A stretch of 64,000 nt of DNA from Cyanobacteria bacterium FACHB-63 (GCA_014695255.1 JACJNX010000061.1:434001-498000), one strand, 5' to 3'. Positions 9,004 to 18,320 are shown, counted from the first letter of the stretch. The notes: generated by a model from the sequence alone, not told the origin. Numbers and translations are program-made.

Positions 9004-9636
9004 TTAACCGCCGACATTTTGCACTGCTGCATTCCGCATGGCATTCTGTGCGTCCCAAATCGCTTGATAGCGCATTAAAATCGCTCGACTATAGGACGCA
9101 ATACTGGGATAGCGATGCCCGTTATAAAACTGCGTAGTCGTTGAAGTGTATTTCTCTGGTCTACCGCTGTACCACCAGGCTGCAACTCGCTGAATTGCAA
9201 CCGCAACATTTCCATTACTTGCTGCAAAAGATCTCTGCCAATATTGGTTTAATTTGTAATCGACGATCGCGATTTGCAAATCAGGACGCGCTAAGAATTG
9301 CTTTCTTGAAACCACGTATCCCAACGCTTCTTTTGACCATCTTGGCAGATTTTCCGGCATGATTTGAGCATAGCCTAATGCGCCAGAATGCGGATTCACG
9401 GCTCTAAAATTCGCGCCGCTCTCTTGACCAATAATGGCTTGCCGAATCAGGATGACTTCAGGTGCGATATCACTTTGGGTCTGAAAAATTGCAGCAGTTT
9501 CCGGAATCGCAAGCGTTCTTTCTGGAGCTACAGTAGCGGCGCAAATCGGAATCCCAATCGTAAGGACGATCGCGCTTGTAATTTTAGACAAATGAAACCG
9601 GGCGAAAATCCCTTTCGCTTGCAAATTAAAAGTCAT
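9004..9636 (-). CDS. Lytic transglycosylase (SLT domain), exported
   Basis: 210-aa protein with an N-terminal signal segment (residues about 15-40, hydrophobic, before APERTLA). It has a soluble lytic transglycosylase domain: the catalytic glutamate in IIGQESGANF near 69-78 and the following SGALGYAQIMPENL motif. It would cleave peptidoglycan glycan strands in the periplasm. The rest of the domain (DLQIAIVDYKLNQYW and the GNVAVAIQRVAAWWYSG segment) fits a minimal SLT fold without accessory domains. It is convergent with the metallophosphoesterase gene. Confidence 0.85.
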   Translation of the reverse strand: MTFNLQAKGIFARFHLSKITSAIVLTIGIPICAATVAPERTLAIPETAAIFQTQSDIAPEVILIRQAIIGQESGANFRAVNPHSGALGYAQIMPENLPRWSKEALGYVVSRKQFLARPDLQIAIVDYKLNQYWQRSFAASNGNVAVAIQRVAAWWYSGRPEKYTSTTTQFYNGHRYPSIASYSRAILMRYQAIWDAQNAMRNAAVQNVGG

Positions 9637-9837
9637 TCAAGTAATGATGAAACGAACTTTGAAGAGTGTACCTTCGTTCATTACATTTACTTAATGCGAT
9701 ATAAATATCTAATCGACTTAGCTTAATAAATCTGAACTCTGCTAATACATTCCTGTTTATTTCAAGGAGCGAAATTATAATAATTTATCGATAAAATTGT
9801 TACTTAATATGCTTCAGCAAATGCACTTAAAAAAATC

Positions 9838-9872
9838 GAATAAAAAAACTGGGTAGCGGTGAAACTACCCAG
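9838..9872 (-). terminator. Rho-independent terminator of the aldolase gene
   Basis: On the minus strand, CTGGGTAG-TTTCACCG-CTACCCAG (perfect 8-bp stem, 9849-9872) is followed by seven T. It lies about 22 nt after the fba stop. Confidence 0.9.
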
Positions 9873-9894
9873 CCTTAAACTTTAAGCTTCTAGC

Positions 9895-10974
9895 TTAGAC
9901 TGCTGCTGCGGTTTTGGTTACAGCGTTCAGTTCGCCTTTCTTGTACTTCGCAGCGAAAATCTCCATTGATTCTTGCTTGATCGAGCTTGCTTGACCTGCT
10001 GCACCAAACTGGCTATAGCGATCGGCACAAACCTTCTGCATGTACTTGATCGACGGCTTCAAGAAGTGGCGCGGATCAAATTCTTTCGAGTTCTGCATCA
10101 GCGCTTCACGCACGGCTGCGGTGATCGCCAAACGGTTATCGGTGTCGATGTTGATCTTACGCACACCCGACTTGATGCCCTTTTGAATTTCTTCAACCGG
10201 AACACCATAGGTTTCAGGAATTGTACCGCCGTACTGGTTGATGATCGCGATCAGGTCTTCAGGAACCGAAGAGGAACCGTGCATCACCAAGTGGGTGTTC
10301 GGCAAGCGGCGGTGGATTTCTTCGATGCGGCTGATTGCGAGGATTTCCCCGGTCGGTTTGCGGGTGAACTTATAGGCACCGTGGCTGGTTCCGATCGCAA
10401 CTGCCAACGCATCGACTTGAGTCCGCTCAACGAAGTCAACTGCCTCATCGGGATCGGTGAGCAGCATCGAGTGATCCAATTCACCTTCAAACCCGTGACC
10501 GTCTTCTGCTTCGCCTTTTCCGGTTTCGAGCGATCCAAGACAGCCCAATTCACCTTCGACCGAAGCGCCGATCGCATGAGCCACTTTCACAACTTCTGCG
10601 GTGACTGCTACGTTGTACTCGTAGCTTGCGGGAGTTTTGGCATCCGCTTCGAGCGAACCGTCCATCATGACGCTGGTGAAGTTGTTCTTCAACGCTGAAT
10701 AGCAGGTTGCAGGCTCGTTGCCGTGATCCTGGTGCATTGCGATCGGAATATGAGGGTAGGTTTCGACCGCTGCCAAGATCAAGTGGCGAAGGAAGTTTTC
10801 GCCTGCGTAGTTTCGAGCGCCACGGGAAGCTTGCAGAATGACTGGGCTATTGGTTTCGTGAGCAGCCAGCATGATCGACTGGATTTGCTCCATGTTGTTG
10901 ACGTTAAATGCGGGGATGCCGTAACCGTTTTCAGCCGCGTGATCCAGCAATAGCCGCATCGGGACAAGCGCCAT
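9895..10974 (-). CDS. fba: Class II fructose-1,6-bisphosphate aldolase (Calvin-cycle type)
   Basis: Zn-dependent aldolase interconverting fructose-1,6-bisphosphate with dihydroxyacetone phosphate and glyceraldehyde-3-phosphate (also sedoheptulose-1,7-bisphosphate in the Calvin cycle). The 359-aa protein has [10 protein letters not shown] near the N-terminus, the metal-ligand motif MHQDHGNEP near residue 80, [14 protein letters not shown] near 140, [11 protein letters not shown] near 193 and [10 protein letters not shown] near 230. Length and motifs match the long class IIB/CbbA form of cyanobacteria. AGGAGAAC lies about 6 nt before the ATG, and a strong terminator follows. Confidence 0.95.
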   Translation of the reverse strand: MALVPMRLLLDHAAENGYGIPAFNVNNMEQIQSIMLAAHETNSPVILQASRGARNYAGENFLRHLILAAVETYPHIPIAMHQDHGNEPATCYSALKNNFTSVMMDGSLEADAKTPASYEYNVAVTAEVVKVAHAIGASVEGELGCLGSLETGKGEAEDGHGFEGELDHSMLLTDPDEAVDFVERTQVDALAVAIGTSHGAYKFTRKPTGEILAISRIEEIHRRLPNTHLVMHGSSSVPEDLIAIINQYGGTIPETYGVPVEEIQKGIKSGVRKINIDTDNRLAITAAVREALMQNSKEFDPRHFLKPSIKYMQKVCADRYSQFGAAGQASSIKQESMEIFAAKYKKGELNAVTKTAAAV

Positions 10975-11101
10975 ATCAAGTTCTCCTGGTTATCTCAGCA
11001 AGTTCTATGTTCACAAACTTAATTGTTACGATAATCTTAAGGCAATTTTCGCCCGGATTGTTGTCGAATTTGGAATTTTGTTAGGTAAAAATAGCTATTA
11101 A

Positions 11102-11731
11102 TTATTCTGATTGCTTTTGCAGAAGTTCATAAGGTAAGAGGGCAGAGACTGGAATTTGTGCGATCGTGTGTCCCTCTAGAACAACTCCAATCTGTTCTGT
11201 AGCAGGCGTTTGCTGCTGATAGTCTTCGTTTTCGGGCTGACTGTAGATCTCGATCGTGCGATCGATCAAATTGATAATCCAGTAGACCGGAATGAGCGAT
11301 CGAGCGTAGAGACGCTTTTTGGAAGTGCGATCTCTTTCCAGTGTTGAGTCCGAAACTTCGATGACGAGGGCAACATCTTGAGCGGTGGAATGTCGATCGA
11401 GATAATCCTGCGTTGCTCCCCGCACAATTACCACATCTGGTTCTGGCTCGCTATCGTTCAGCGTAATCGGCTCTTGCGTATCGACGTACCACCCAGGCGG
11501 CAAGATTTGATCTAGTGCATCGCGAGTTAATTTAGTCGTAATTCGATGCGGCGGATTTTTCGGTATTTTGTAGACAAGCCAACCTTCGAGCAGTTCTACC
11601 GGATCATCATCGGTCAAAATGCCCAACTGAATCATCTGGTGATATTGCTCGACACTTAACCGCCAGATGAGTTCGGATGGGATTGATTTAGCAATAGCAG
11701 ATGAAAGAGACACAGATAGTTTAATCAACAA
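11102..11731 (-). CDS. Uma2-family (DUF820) endonuclease-like protein
   Basis: 209 aa with the PD-(D/E)xK-like Uma2 core common in cyanobacteria: LSVEQYHQMIQLGIL and VELLEGWLVYKI at the N-terminus, then EPEPDVVIVRG and DVALVIEVSDSTLERDR, with the conserved D, E and K spread over residues about 95-145 (KKRLYARSLIPVYWIIN). The biological role of the family is unknown; many copies occur per genome. The ORF begins with TTG at 11731; a GTG at 11713 is an alternative and neither has a clear Shine-Dalgarno. It is the last gene of a three-gene minus-strand run after the DUF433 and 175-aa genes. Confidence 0.8.
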   Translation of the reverse strand: MLIKLSVSLSSAIAKSIPSELIWRLSVEQYHQMIQLGILTDDDPVELLEGWLVYKIPKNPPHRITTKLTRDALDQILPPGWYVDTQEPITLNDSEPEPDVVIVRGATQDYLDRHSTAQDVALVIEVSDSTLERDRTSKKRLYARSLIPVYWIINLIDRTIEIYSQPENEDYQQQTPATEQIGVVLEGHTIAQIPVSALLPYELLQKQSE

Positions 11732-11785
11732 TAGCTGTATTGCAACGGTGATAGAAGAGCTATGCGAACGGTAAATAAACCAAAC

Positions 11786-12313
11786 TCAATATCTGCCTCG
11801 ACGAAAAGACATCCTTAAAGGAACACGATTAGCTTCGTAGCTACGCAATATTTCTTTTGCTGCTCTTCTAGTCAACTCTTTTAGTTTACATTTCTCTAGA
11901 ACTATACTTGCAGTCATCATCGATCTCATGAGAAGTAGGTAAGAAGCCTCTTTCTTCTGACTATTACTCAAGTATTTAACTTGATCGATCTTAACAAAAG
12001 CTTTAGCAATATTTTCCCAAACAGTAATCTCTATTTCTGGGTCTACGTCTCGTGAAAAATCCGTAGCCCATTGCTCAGACTCATCTGGGAAAACCCCTGA
12101 AAATATATCTGCTACAACCTCTACCCGCTGCTTCTGCTGCTCACTCAATGAACTTCTTCCAGGTTTAGTAGGAACTAATTTGGCGAACTCATTGCTACTA
12201 AGCCGATACACATTAGGTAAATCCTCAGCCTCATTATCTAGCAGTAAATCTGGTTCACCAATTTCTTGCTTGTCAATGACTACCGGATTTTCAACAATAC
12301 AACTTATGGTCAA
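11786..12313 (-). CDS. Unknown protein paired with the DUF433 gene
   Basis: 175 aa, not recognised. The N-terminal third is acidic (EDLP, DNEAED), the middle holds LSEQQKQRVEVVADIFSGVF and a Trp-containing segment, and the C-terminus is strongly basic and helical (KLKELTRRAAKEILRSYEAN ... RRGRY). It has no signal peptide or membrane span. It starts with TTG at 12313, only 9 nt after the DUF433 stop, so the two are very likely one transcript. DUF433 antitoxin-like proteins are often followed by a PIN-like toxin gene; this protein is not visibly of that family. Confidence 0.65.
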   Translation of the reverse strand: MTISCIVENPVVIDKQEIGEPDLLLDNEAEDLPNVYRLSSNEFAKLVPTKPGRSSLSEQQKQRVEVVADIFSGVFPDESEQWATDFSRDVDPEIEITVWENIAKAFVKIDQVKYLSNSQKKEASYLLLMRSMMTASIVLEKCKLKELTRRAAKEILRSYEANRVPLRMSFRRGRY

Positions 12314-12322
12314 TCAAAAAAT

Positions 12323-12556
12323 TCACGATTGGGATTTGAACTTGGCTTTTGCAGCTTGAATTTTTGCACGAATAGCCTCGCGTCCTGGTTTTGGGGGTTG
12401 AGCAGCAATTCGAGCAATCAAACCCTGAATAAACTTGGGTGGATACTGAGCCGTGACGTAATCCATCACGTCGTAAAGCGTGATGCGAGTTCCTGCGATC
12501 GTTAATCCTCGCTCTGTCCGAACGATCGCGCCCGTTTTGTAGGACGACGAAGCCAT
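12323..12556 (-). CDS. DUF433 domain protein, antitoxin-like
   Basis: 77 aa with the DUF433 helix-turn-helix-like core GLTIAGTRITLYDVMDYVTA (about 17-36) followed by QGLIARIAAQPP. DUF433 proteins are small DNA-binding antitoxin-like proteins usually encoded just before a toxin. It lies 30 nt downstream of trpD on the same strand and 9 nt upstream of the 175-aa gene. The lysine/glutamine-rich C-terminal tail (IRAKIQAAKAKFKSQS) could contact the partner or nucleic acid; that is inference. Confidence 0.8.
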   Translation of the reverse strand: MASSSYKTGAIVRTERGLTIAGTRITLYDVMDYVTAQYPPKFIQGLIARIAAQPPKPGREAIRAKIQAAKAKFKSQS

Positions 12557-12586
12557 ACTGCTTACCTGCCGGACTCTATTTTTATA

Positions 12587-13624
12587 CTATTTCAAGAATT
12601 CAACGAGCTGGTCTAACTTATCCCACGCTGCACCAGACTTAAGGATTTCCCTTGCCCGATCGATTCCCTGCTCATAGGACTCTACCGCCTGTCCCACACG
12701 CAGCGCTAATGCCGCATTCAATGTCACAGCATCTTGTTGAGCTTGCGTTCCTTTTCCTTGCAGCACCGATCGTAAAATCTCCGTATTTACAGAGATATCA
12801 CCTCCCCGCAGGGCATCGATTGCGGCTTTCTGCAATCCAAGCGCTTGAGGATCGATCGTCGTGAGTTCAACTCTTTGATCATGCAACACTGCGATATCAG
12901 TTAAATCCCCCAAGCCTGCTTCATCGAGTCGCTCTCTGCCATGCAGCACGATCGCAGATTCTTTGCCCAAAAGCTTTAATGCTTCTGCGATCGGTTCTAA
13001 CAGCGCAGAACTATACACCCCAATGACTTGTCCTGTCGGCTGTAACGGGTTCGCCAACGGGCCTAACAAATTAAACACCGTCCGCACTTTCAGCGTTCTC
13101 CGCATCGGAGCGACGACCTTCAGCGCCGGATGCCAACCCGGAGCAAACAAAAACGTGATGCCTACTTCTGATACTGCCGCCTGAATTCGCTCTGGGTCTG
13201 CACTCAAATTCACGCCTAACGCTTCGAGAACATCCGCTGATCCCACTAAACTCGATGCCGATCGATTGCCATGCTTTGCCACTCGTAGTCCGGCTGCTGA
13301 AGCTACAAACGCCACAGCAGTTGAGATATTGAAGGTAGAAGCACCATCGCCACCCGTTCCGCACGTATCAATCAAGGGAAAATCGGGGCGCTCGATCGAC
13401 TGTGCTTGCGACTGCAAGACTTTCGCCATTCCCGCGAGTTCTGATGCTGAAATGCCTTTTGCCTGCAACGCCACTAAAATTGCACCCGATAAAACTGGCG
13501 GAATCTCATCCTTGAGCCATCCCTGCATCAACGTTGAAGCTTGATTAAGCGAGAGCGATTCGCGATCGAGAAGCTGCTGAAGTAATTCAGACCATTGTGC
13601 GGTTTCTGGAGCCAGGGTAGTCAT
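12587..13624 (-). CDS. trpD: Anthranilate phosphoribosyltransferase
   Basis: Joins anthranilate and PRPP in tryptophan synthesis. The 345-aa protein has the family motifs [17 protein letters not shown] near 86-102 (PRPP/Mg binding), [23 protein letters not shown] near 115-137 and [13 protein letters not shown] near 180-192. The length is typical. The neighbouring accessory genes downstream are unrelated to tryptophan synthesis, so trpD appears isolated from other trp genes, as is usual in cyanobacteria. Confidence 0.95.
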   Translation of the reverse strand: MTTLAPETAQWSELLQQLLDRESLSLNQASTLMQGWLKDEIPPVLSGAILVALQAKGISASELAGMAKVLQSQAQSIERPDFPLIDTCGTGGDGASTFNISTAVAFVASAAGLRVAKHGNRSASSLVGSADVLEALGVNLSADPERIQAAVSEVGITFLFAPGWHPALKVVAPMRRTLKVRTVFNLLGPLANPLQPTGQVIGVYSSALLEPIAEALKLLGKESAIVLHGRERLDEAGLGDLTDIAVLHDQRVELTTIDPQALGLQKAAIDALRGGDISVNTEILRSVLQGKGTQAQQDAVTLNAALALRVGQAVESYEQGIDRAREILKSGAAWDKLDQLVEFLK

Positions 13625-13829
13625 AGGTCAGGGGGGAGAACGATTCAAATCCTGTAGAGAATGATCTCACGCAATGGTTTTCTTGAAGCTTCTTCCTTAA
13701 AACTTGCAAATTAGGCTGTGATCTGGATCGCAAGGTAGCGCGATCTAAGTCACATTTGATACTCTATATGTACGGAGAAAAATTCGTCGTCTGTGGTGCA
13801 TCCTTTAAGAAATGTGAGGGGTTTCTTTT

Positions 13830-14912
13830 GTGCAAATTATTCCCCAATCCAATCATCTGTTCACCTTGATTGTGCAGCCGAGCGATCGTGAAACTCGCGC
13901 AGTGCTATATCGTTTGGGCTTTGAGAAAATCGCAGTCTTGCCGCAACTGCTCTATCGTTCTGTGAGCCAGTTTGAGCTGTCGAATCTGTTCGCGGCAATC
14001 TGTCAGCACGTCTCGAATCAGGGAAAGGCATTGTCTCGATATCTCGTGACGCGATCGGCGCTGGATTTGGAGCATTTATTGAGTGAGTTCCACAGTGCCC
14101 AATCGCTCAAACACATGATGCTGCTGGGTAAGCACACCTGGTTTTTCCAGGTTTTGTCGAGTCGGCAACTGTTTTTTAACTATCAGCCGATTTTCGATCT
14201 GCATTCGGGCCGGGTGGTGGCGCATGAATGCTTAGCTCACGCCCGCAATGAGGAGGGACAACTCTTTAACGGACAACAACTGATCGATGCGGCGTTGATG
14301 ATGAATTTGACGCGAGAGTTTGATACGCTGGCTCGATCGATGTGCTTTAACACCTTGGCGCAGTGGAATCAGCCGGATCGCCCCACTTTTTTCATTAACG
14401 TCTTACCCAACGCGATCGCGCATCATCCTGAATCGCTAGAGCAGAACTTTCAGCAAGTGCTGGATCTCGGCTTGCACCCGGAACAGATTGTGTTTGAACT
14501 CACTGAAGTCGAAGCGCTCACTCAGCATCCCAACTTACTGAGAGTGATTGAACAAATTCGGGCAGGCGGGTTTGGGTTAGCGCTGGACGATTTGGGCAGT
14601 AATGTGGGAATCGATCACTATTGCACCGAGTTACGCCCGGATGTAATCAAGCTCGATCGACGCTTGGTTCACCGGTGTAGTCGCTACGAAATGAAGCAAG
14701 TGATGGTTAAGAGCCTGGTTCAGGTGGCGAAAGAATTTGGTATTACGGTGCTAGCCGAAGGACTTGAAGCTGTAGAAGACATCGAACTTTGCCGATCGAT
14801 TGGAGTAGATCTGGGGCAGGGATTCGGATTAGGAATGCCGAGTCGAATGCCGATCGTCGCGGGTTCACTTCAATCTGGCGCAGGAGTGATCGATCGAGCG
14901 TCCGTCAATTAG
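13830..14912 (+). CDS. EAL-domain protein (cyclic-di-GMP phosphodiesterase family)
   Basis: 360 aa. Residues 1-110 form an unassigned N-terminal region, followed by an EAL domain. The signature is altered: YQPIFDLHSG then HECLAHAR, so the motif is ECL rather than EAL but keeps the metal-binding Glu. FINVLP, FELTEVEAL, DDLGSNVGIDHY, VIKLD, AEGLE and LGQGFGLG follow. Loop 6 (DDLGSNVG instead of DDFGTGYS) is changed, which may reduce catalysis or dimerisation, so it may be a c-di-GMP sensor rather than an active enzyme. The start is GTG at 13830. It is convergent with the channel gene and overlaps it by 4 nt. Confidence 0.85.
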   Translation: MQIIPQSNHLFTLIVQPSDRETRAVLYRLGFEKIAVLPQLLYRSVSQFELSNLFAAICQHVSNQGKALSRYLVTRSALDLEHLLSEFHSAQSLKHMMLLGKHTWFFQVLSSRQLFFNYQPIFDLHSGRVVAHECLAHARNEEGQLFNGQQLIDAALMMNLTREFDTLARSMCFNTLAQWNQPDRPTFFINVLPNAIAHHPESLEQNFQQVLDLGLHPEQIVFELTEVEALTQHPNLLRVIEQIRAGGFGLALDDLGSNVGIDHYCTELRPDVIKLDRRLVHRCSRYEMKQVMVKSLVQVAKEFGITVLAEGLEAVEDIELCRSIGVDLGQGFGLGMPSRMPIVAGSLQSGAGVIDRASVN

Positions 14913-15973
14913 TTCCAAATGCGGGGAGAGCCACGATAACGCATCTTCCGCCGTACCACTAAACTTCGCATCACCTGGGGAATATCGCCGCGATGCCCCA
15001 TCACAATCACCGCATCGCCTTCGTTTAATATGGTCATTTGTCCCGGATGAGTGATTGTCGTTCCGTCTGCTCGTCGCAGCGCTACGATGATCATCGTGCC
15101 GCGTCCCCGCGTTTCAATATCGCCGATCGTCGCACCAATCATGCCTGACTTTTGAGTAATCGCCAGTTCATCCATCTGAATATCCATCTGTCCGAGGAGT
15201 TCATTCAGCGTATTGCGATCGTCGCCTTGGCTGAAGAAGTCCAGCGTTGCCGGATGCGTGATCATATGTGCCATCCGCAAAGCGCTAATCGAAGCGGGTA
15301 ACACCACTTGATTGGCTCCTGCAAGTCGGAGCTTTTTCTCGGTCGAAGGCAGTTCCCCGCGAGACAGAATCAAGAGTTTCGGATTCAGTTCGCGAGCCGT
15401 CAGCGTGATGAACACATTTGCTGCATCATCGGGTAGCACCGTCGCCAATGCCCGCGCCGTATTGATGCCCGCTTTATGCAAAATTATGTCATCCGTCGCA
15501 TTTCCCAGATAGACCAAATAGCCTTGAGATTCCGCTTGCTCGATGCGATCGTCATTATTATCAATCACCACAAACTTGACTTGAGCATCGGTCAGCTTTT
15601 TCGCCAGAATCTGCCCCATCCGACCGAAACCACAAATAATCACATGGTCTTCCAGTTCCTTGATTGTCTGAGACATACGTTTTCTTTGTAAAATCTGCCT
15701 GATTTCGCCTTCGGTCACCATTTGAACAAATCCGCCCACTGCATAAACCGCAGACGACGTACCACTGATAATCACCAGCATCGTAAAGACTTTGAGTTCC
15801 GGGGTATTAACGGGACGTACCTCTCCGAACCCCACCCCAAACACCGTGATTACCACCATGTAAAACGCATCGAGTACCGACCAGCCCGCGACAACATATC
15901 CTGCGATAGCAATAAAGACGGTAATGACAAAAAAGACGACTCCGGTGACGATTCGTCTGAGGGAACCTTGCAT
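14909..15973 (-). CDS. K+ channel-like protein with TrkA-N/TrkA-C regulatory domains
   Basis: 354 aa. Two transmembrane segments (about 9-31 and 59-82) flank a pore loop with the filter-like sequence GVGFGE, where classical K+ channels have TVGYGD. Then follow an RCK/TrkA-N domain with the nucleotide-binding strand VIICGFGRMGQILAKKL (about 112-128) and a TrkA-C domain (about 255-340). It would be a membrane K+ channel or a related ion channel gated by ligand binding. The GFGE filter suggests altered ion selectivity. It begins with ATG at 15973 and is divergent from the CBS gene. Confidence 0.85.
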   Translation of the reverse strand: MQGSLRRIVTGVVFFVITVFIAIAGYVVAGWSVLDAFYMVVITVFGVGFGEVRPVNTPELKVFTMLVIISGTSSAVYAVGGFVQMVTEGEIRQILQRKRMSQTIKELEDHVIICGFGRMGQILAKKLTDAQVKFVVIDNNDDRIEQAESQGYLVYLGNATDDIILHKAGINTARALATVLPDDAANVFITLTARELNPKLLILSRGELPSTEKKLRLAGANQVVLPASISALRMAHMITHPATLDFFSQGDDRNTLNELLGQMDIQMDELAITQKSGMIGATIGDIETRGRGTMIIVALRRADGTTITHPGQMTILNEGDAVIVMGHRGDIPQVMRSLVVRRKMRYRGSPRIWN

Positions 15974-16163
15974 AGTAAAGCTTGAGCGTGTTCGCGCTCT
16001 CGGTGGCGAAGTGCTTCTATCATCGCAGATTCATCCTCCTTTAGAGTGTTTATTCCGCAACACTAAATCTACGAATGTTAAATCGAGTGAATCGATCGCA
16101 GTCTCGATCACCAATTCCCCAATAATTGATCTAGACCTTAGAAGAGAACGGTTCACAACCTCC

Positions 16164-16628
16164 ATGCCGAAAACTGTTGCGGAAGCGATGACCCCCAATC
16201 CGATCACGGTTCATCCTGAAACCCCGATCAACGACGTGATCAAAATCCTAGCCGAGCGGCATATTAGCGGTCTGCCTGTACTCGATGCCAATGGTCAACT
16301 GGTCGGCATCATTTCTGAAACCGATTTGATGTGGCGCGAGACCGATGTCACACCCCCCGCGTATATCATGCTGCTCGATAGTGTGATTTATCTGGAAAAT
16401 CCAGGGCGGTATGAAAAAGAATTGCATAAAGCGATCGGGCAAACCGTCGCAGAGGTAATGAGTTCGGCTCCAGTCACCACGACTTCAGACACCCTCCTGT
16501 CCAAAGCTGCTAAGGCAATGCACGACCACAAAATTCATCGATTGCCTGTAGTTGATTTATCCGGTAAGGTCGTCGGCATCTTAACTCGTGGCGATATTAT
16601 CCGCAGCATGGCAGCAGAGCAAGCTTGA
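16164..16628 (+). CDS. CBS-pair domain protein
   Basis: 154 aa from the ATG at 16164 (the open frame extends upstream but that part overlaps the channel gene leader and has no protein-like character). Two CBS domains occupy residues about 1-65 (AEAMTPNPITVHPETPINDV, ISGLPVLDANGQLVGIISE) and 95-150 (VAEVMSSAPVTTTSDTLLSK, HRLPVVDLSGKVVGILTRGD). CBS pairs bind adenosine nucleotides and regulate partners; this stand-alone protein has no other domain. It lies 33 nt upstream of the NblB-like gene and may be co-transcribed with it. Confidence 0.88.
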   Translation: MPKTVAEAMTPNPITVHPETPINDVIKILAERHISGLPVLDANGQLVGIISETDLMWRETDVTPPAYIMLLDSVIYLENPGRYEKELHKAIGQTVAEVMSSAPVTTTSDTLLSKAAKAMHDHKIHRLPVVDLSGKVVGILTRGDIIRSMAAEQA

Positions 16629-16661
16629 TTTATTAGAGATTTGACCCAGAGATTTGACCCT

Positions 16662-17324
16662 ATGAATACACCAGATTCGATTCGCGAACTATTACAATCT
16701 CAAGATTTTGGCGATCGCCTGCGCGGAGTCAATCAACTCAGAGCAATTGATCCGGCGATCGCGTTTGAACTGATTCAAATTCCTGTCGCTGATTCCAATG
16801 TCCGGGTACGATATGCTGCGGTGAGTCAGCTTGCGACGCTAGGGAGTCAAAATCGCGAAGCTGCACTGAGCTTGTTAAAAGCGGCGCTGGCAGATATCGA
16901 ACCGGATGTGCAAGCGGCAGCGGCGGACTCAATCGGAGCGCTGAAACTGACGGAGGCTTATGAACAACTCGAAGCCCTCTATCATAGAACTTCAGAATGG
17001 CTCGTCAGTTTCAGTGTGATTGCGGCGTTGGGCGAACTAGGCGAGCCGCGATCGTTCGAGCTGCTGAAAGAAGCACTCGGCTCCAACAATGAGGTGCTGG
17101 TCAAAACAGCGGCGATCGGTTCGCTGGGAGAATTAGGTGATACGCGAGCCGTTGAATTACTTGCGCCTTATGCAGCAGATCCCGATTGGCAGATTCGCGA
17201 TCGGGTAGTGCAAGCCCTGGCTCGGTTGAATACACCAGAAGCAAGAGCGACGATCGAAACTCTAACCCACGATGAAACCGAGCAAGTTGCAACTCACGCA
17301 AAGCAAGTTTTGGCTGCATCGTAG
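16662..17324 (+). CDS. nblB: HEAT-repeat protein, NblB-like phycobilisome degradation factor
   Basis: 220 aa from the ATG at 16662 (an in-frame TTG at 16641 is less likely). It is built of about five HEAT/PBS-lyase-type repeats: SNVRVRYAAVSQLATLG, EPDVQAAAADSIGALK, LVSFSVIAALGELGEP, EVLVKTAAIGSLGELGD, WQIRDRVVQALARLNTP. Size, repeat layout and the N-terminal LLQSQDFGDRLRGVNQLR resemble cyanobacterial NblB, which takes part in phycobilisome breakdown during nutrient starvation. A related bilin lyase-like function cannot be excluded. Confidence 0.7.
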   Translation: MNTPDSIRELLQSQDFGDRLRGVNQLRAIDPAIAFELIQIPVADSNVRVRYAAVSQLATLGSQNREAALSLLKAALADIEPDVQAAAADSIGALKLTEAYEQLEALYHRTSEWLVSFSVIAALGELGEPRSFELLKEALGSNNEVLVKTAAIGSLGELGDTRAVELLAPYAADPDWQIRDRVVQALARLNTPEARATIETLTHDETEQVATHAKQVLAAS

Positions 17325-17358
17325 ATTTAGAAAGATCACCGATTTATTGCATCCGTGG

Positions 17359-17390
17359 TTGTAGCGACGTGATTAATCGCGTCGCTACAA
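17359..17390. repeat. Palindromic repeat TTGTAGCGACG / CGTCGCTACAA
   Basis: Perfect 11-bp inverted repeat around a 10-nt loop (TGATTAATCG) between two convergent genes. The GTAGCGACG...CGTCGCTAC type is a widespread dispersed hairpin of cyanobacterial genomes. It may end transcripts from both sides. Confidence 0.75.
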
Positions 17391-17430
17391 CAAATTCAAC
17401 CTTTATCGCTCCTGTAGGACGATCGCGGTT

Positions 17431-18300
17431 TCACGAGAACTCAATCGATAGGCTAATCGTTGTGTTCATCGTTGCACCCGGTTCAATCGAAAGTAGTCGA
17501 TCGCCTGTATTTAAAGCATTGCGGGGAGCGCTCCAAGGTTCTAGACAATAAAAATCCTTGCCTTTCAGCGTCCAAAACACCAGCAAAGGAAATTCATCCG
17601 CCGCAGTCAGAGTAATTCGCGTATGACGGCTTAGATCTGTGACATTTGAAACTTGGCGGCTGATTTGCAGAAACGCCCAGTCGATCTCATCCTGAGCGAA
17701 ATCGAACGTATTGAAGAACGGCTGATGCGCTTGAGTTCTTTGATCTAGAGCGTCGTTCGCAGGAATATCAAATCGAAGCTGATGTTTTTCTGGAGCTAGA
17801 AAATACGGATGAAACCCGATCGAAAACGGCATCGCTTCATCTGAAAGATTGCTAATTTGCTGCTCAATCAGCAAGGTTTGACCCTGTAATCGATAGGTAA
17901 ACACTAACCGGAAGTCAAATGGGTACTGTTCACGAGTTTGAGGGGTACTGGAAAGCCCGATCGTAAAGCTGAGTTCCTCCTCTGCTTTTTGATCCATCAC
18001 CTCCCAAGGCAAATCACGGGCAAATCCGTGCTGCTTCAGCGTGTAGGACTGTCCTTTGTAGGTGTAAGCATTGTTGGGCAAATTCCCACAGATGGGAAAC
18101 AGAATCGGAATTCCACCCCGGACTGAAAGCGTGGGATCAGCAAACCGAGCAGTATCCATGTACAGGAGTTCGCGTCCCTGAACTTGCCAACTGGTGATAA
18201 TGCCCCCGCGATCGGGAACGATTTCGAGCTTAGAATTAGAAGCCCGATCAGATAAGACATAGGTATCGAATTGCTGGCGACGACGTTCAATGGAAAACAC
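17431..18300 (-). CDS. Aldose 1-epimerase family protein
   Basis: 289 aa, galactose mutarotase-like. Landmarks are VPDRGGIITSWQVQGRELLY, RGGIPILFPICGNL near 60-75, QHGFARDLPW near 90-100, IGFHPYFLAPEKH near 160-172 (catalytic His region) and CLEPWSAPRNALNTG near 256-270. It interconverts sugar anomers or acts on glucose-6-phosphate anomers as in the YeaD branch; the WS/EPWS motif favours that branch. It is cytosolic. It lies 20 nt downstream of the CapA-like gene on the same strand. Confidence 0.88.
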   Translation of the reverse strand: MFSIERRRQQFDTYVLSDRASNSKLEIVPDRGGIITSWQVQGRELLYMDTARFADPTLSVRGGIPILFPICGNLPNNAYTYKGQSYTLKQHGFARDLPWEVMDQKAEEELSFTIGLSSTPQTREQYPFDFRLVFTYRLQGQTLLIEQQISNLSDEAMPFSIGFHPYFLAPEKHQLRFDIPANDALDQRTQAHQPFFNTFDFAQDEIDWAFLQISRQVSNVTDLSRHTRITLTAADEFPLLVFWTLKGKDFYCLEPWSAPRNALNTGDRLLSIEPGATMNTTISLSIEFS

Positions 18301-18320
18301 AGGCAGATGAATAAATGGGG

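Noticed and set aside
9973-10698. 241-codon ORF antisense to the aldolase gene
   Set aside because: It is a shadow frame of fba with low-complexity, unfamiliar composition and no start signals.
15924-16163. N-terminal extension of the CBS protein
   Set aside because: The open frame runs upstream into the divergent channel gene, but protein character and a CBS motif begin only at the ATG at 16164.
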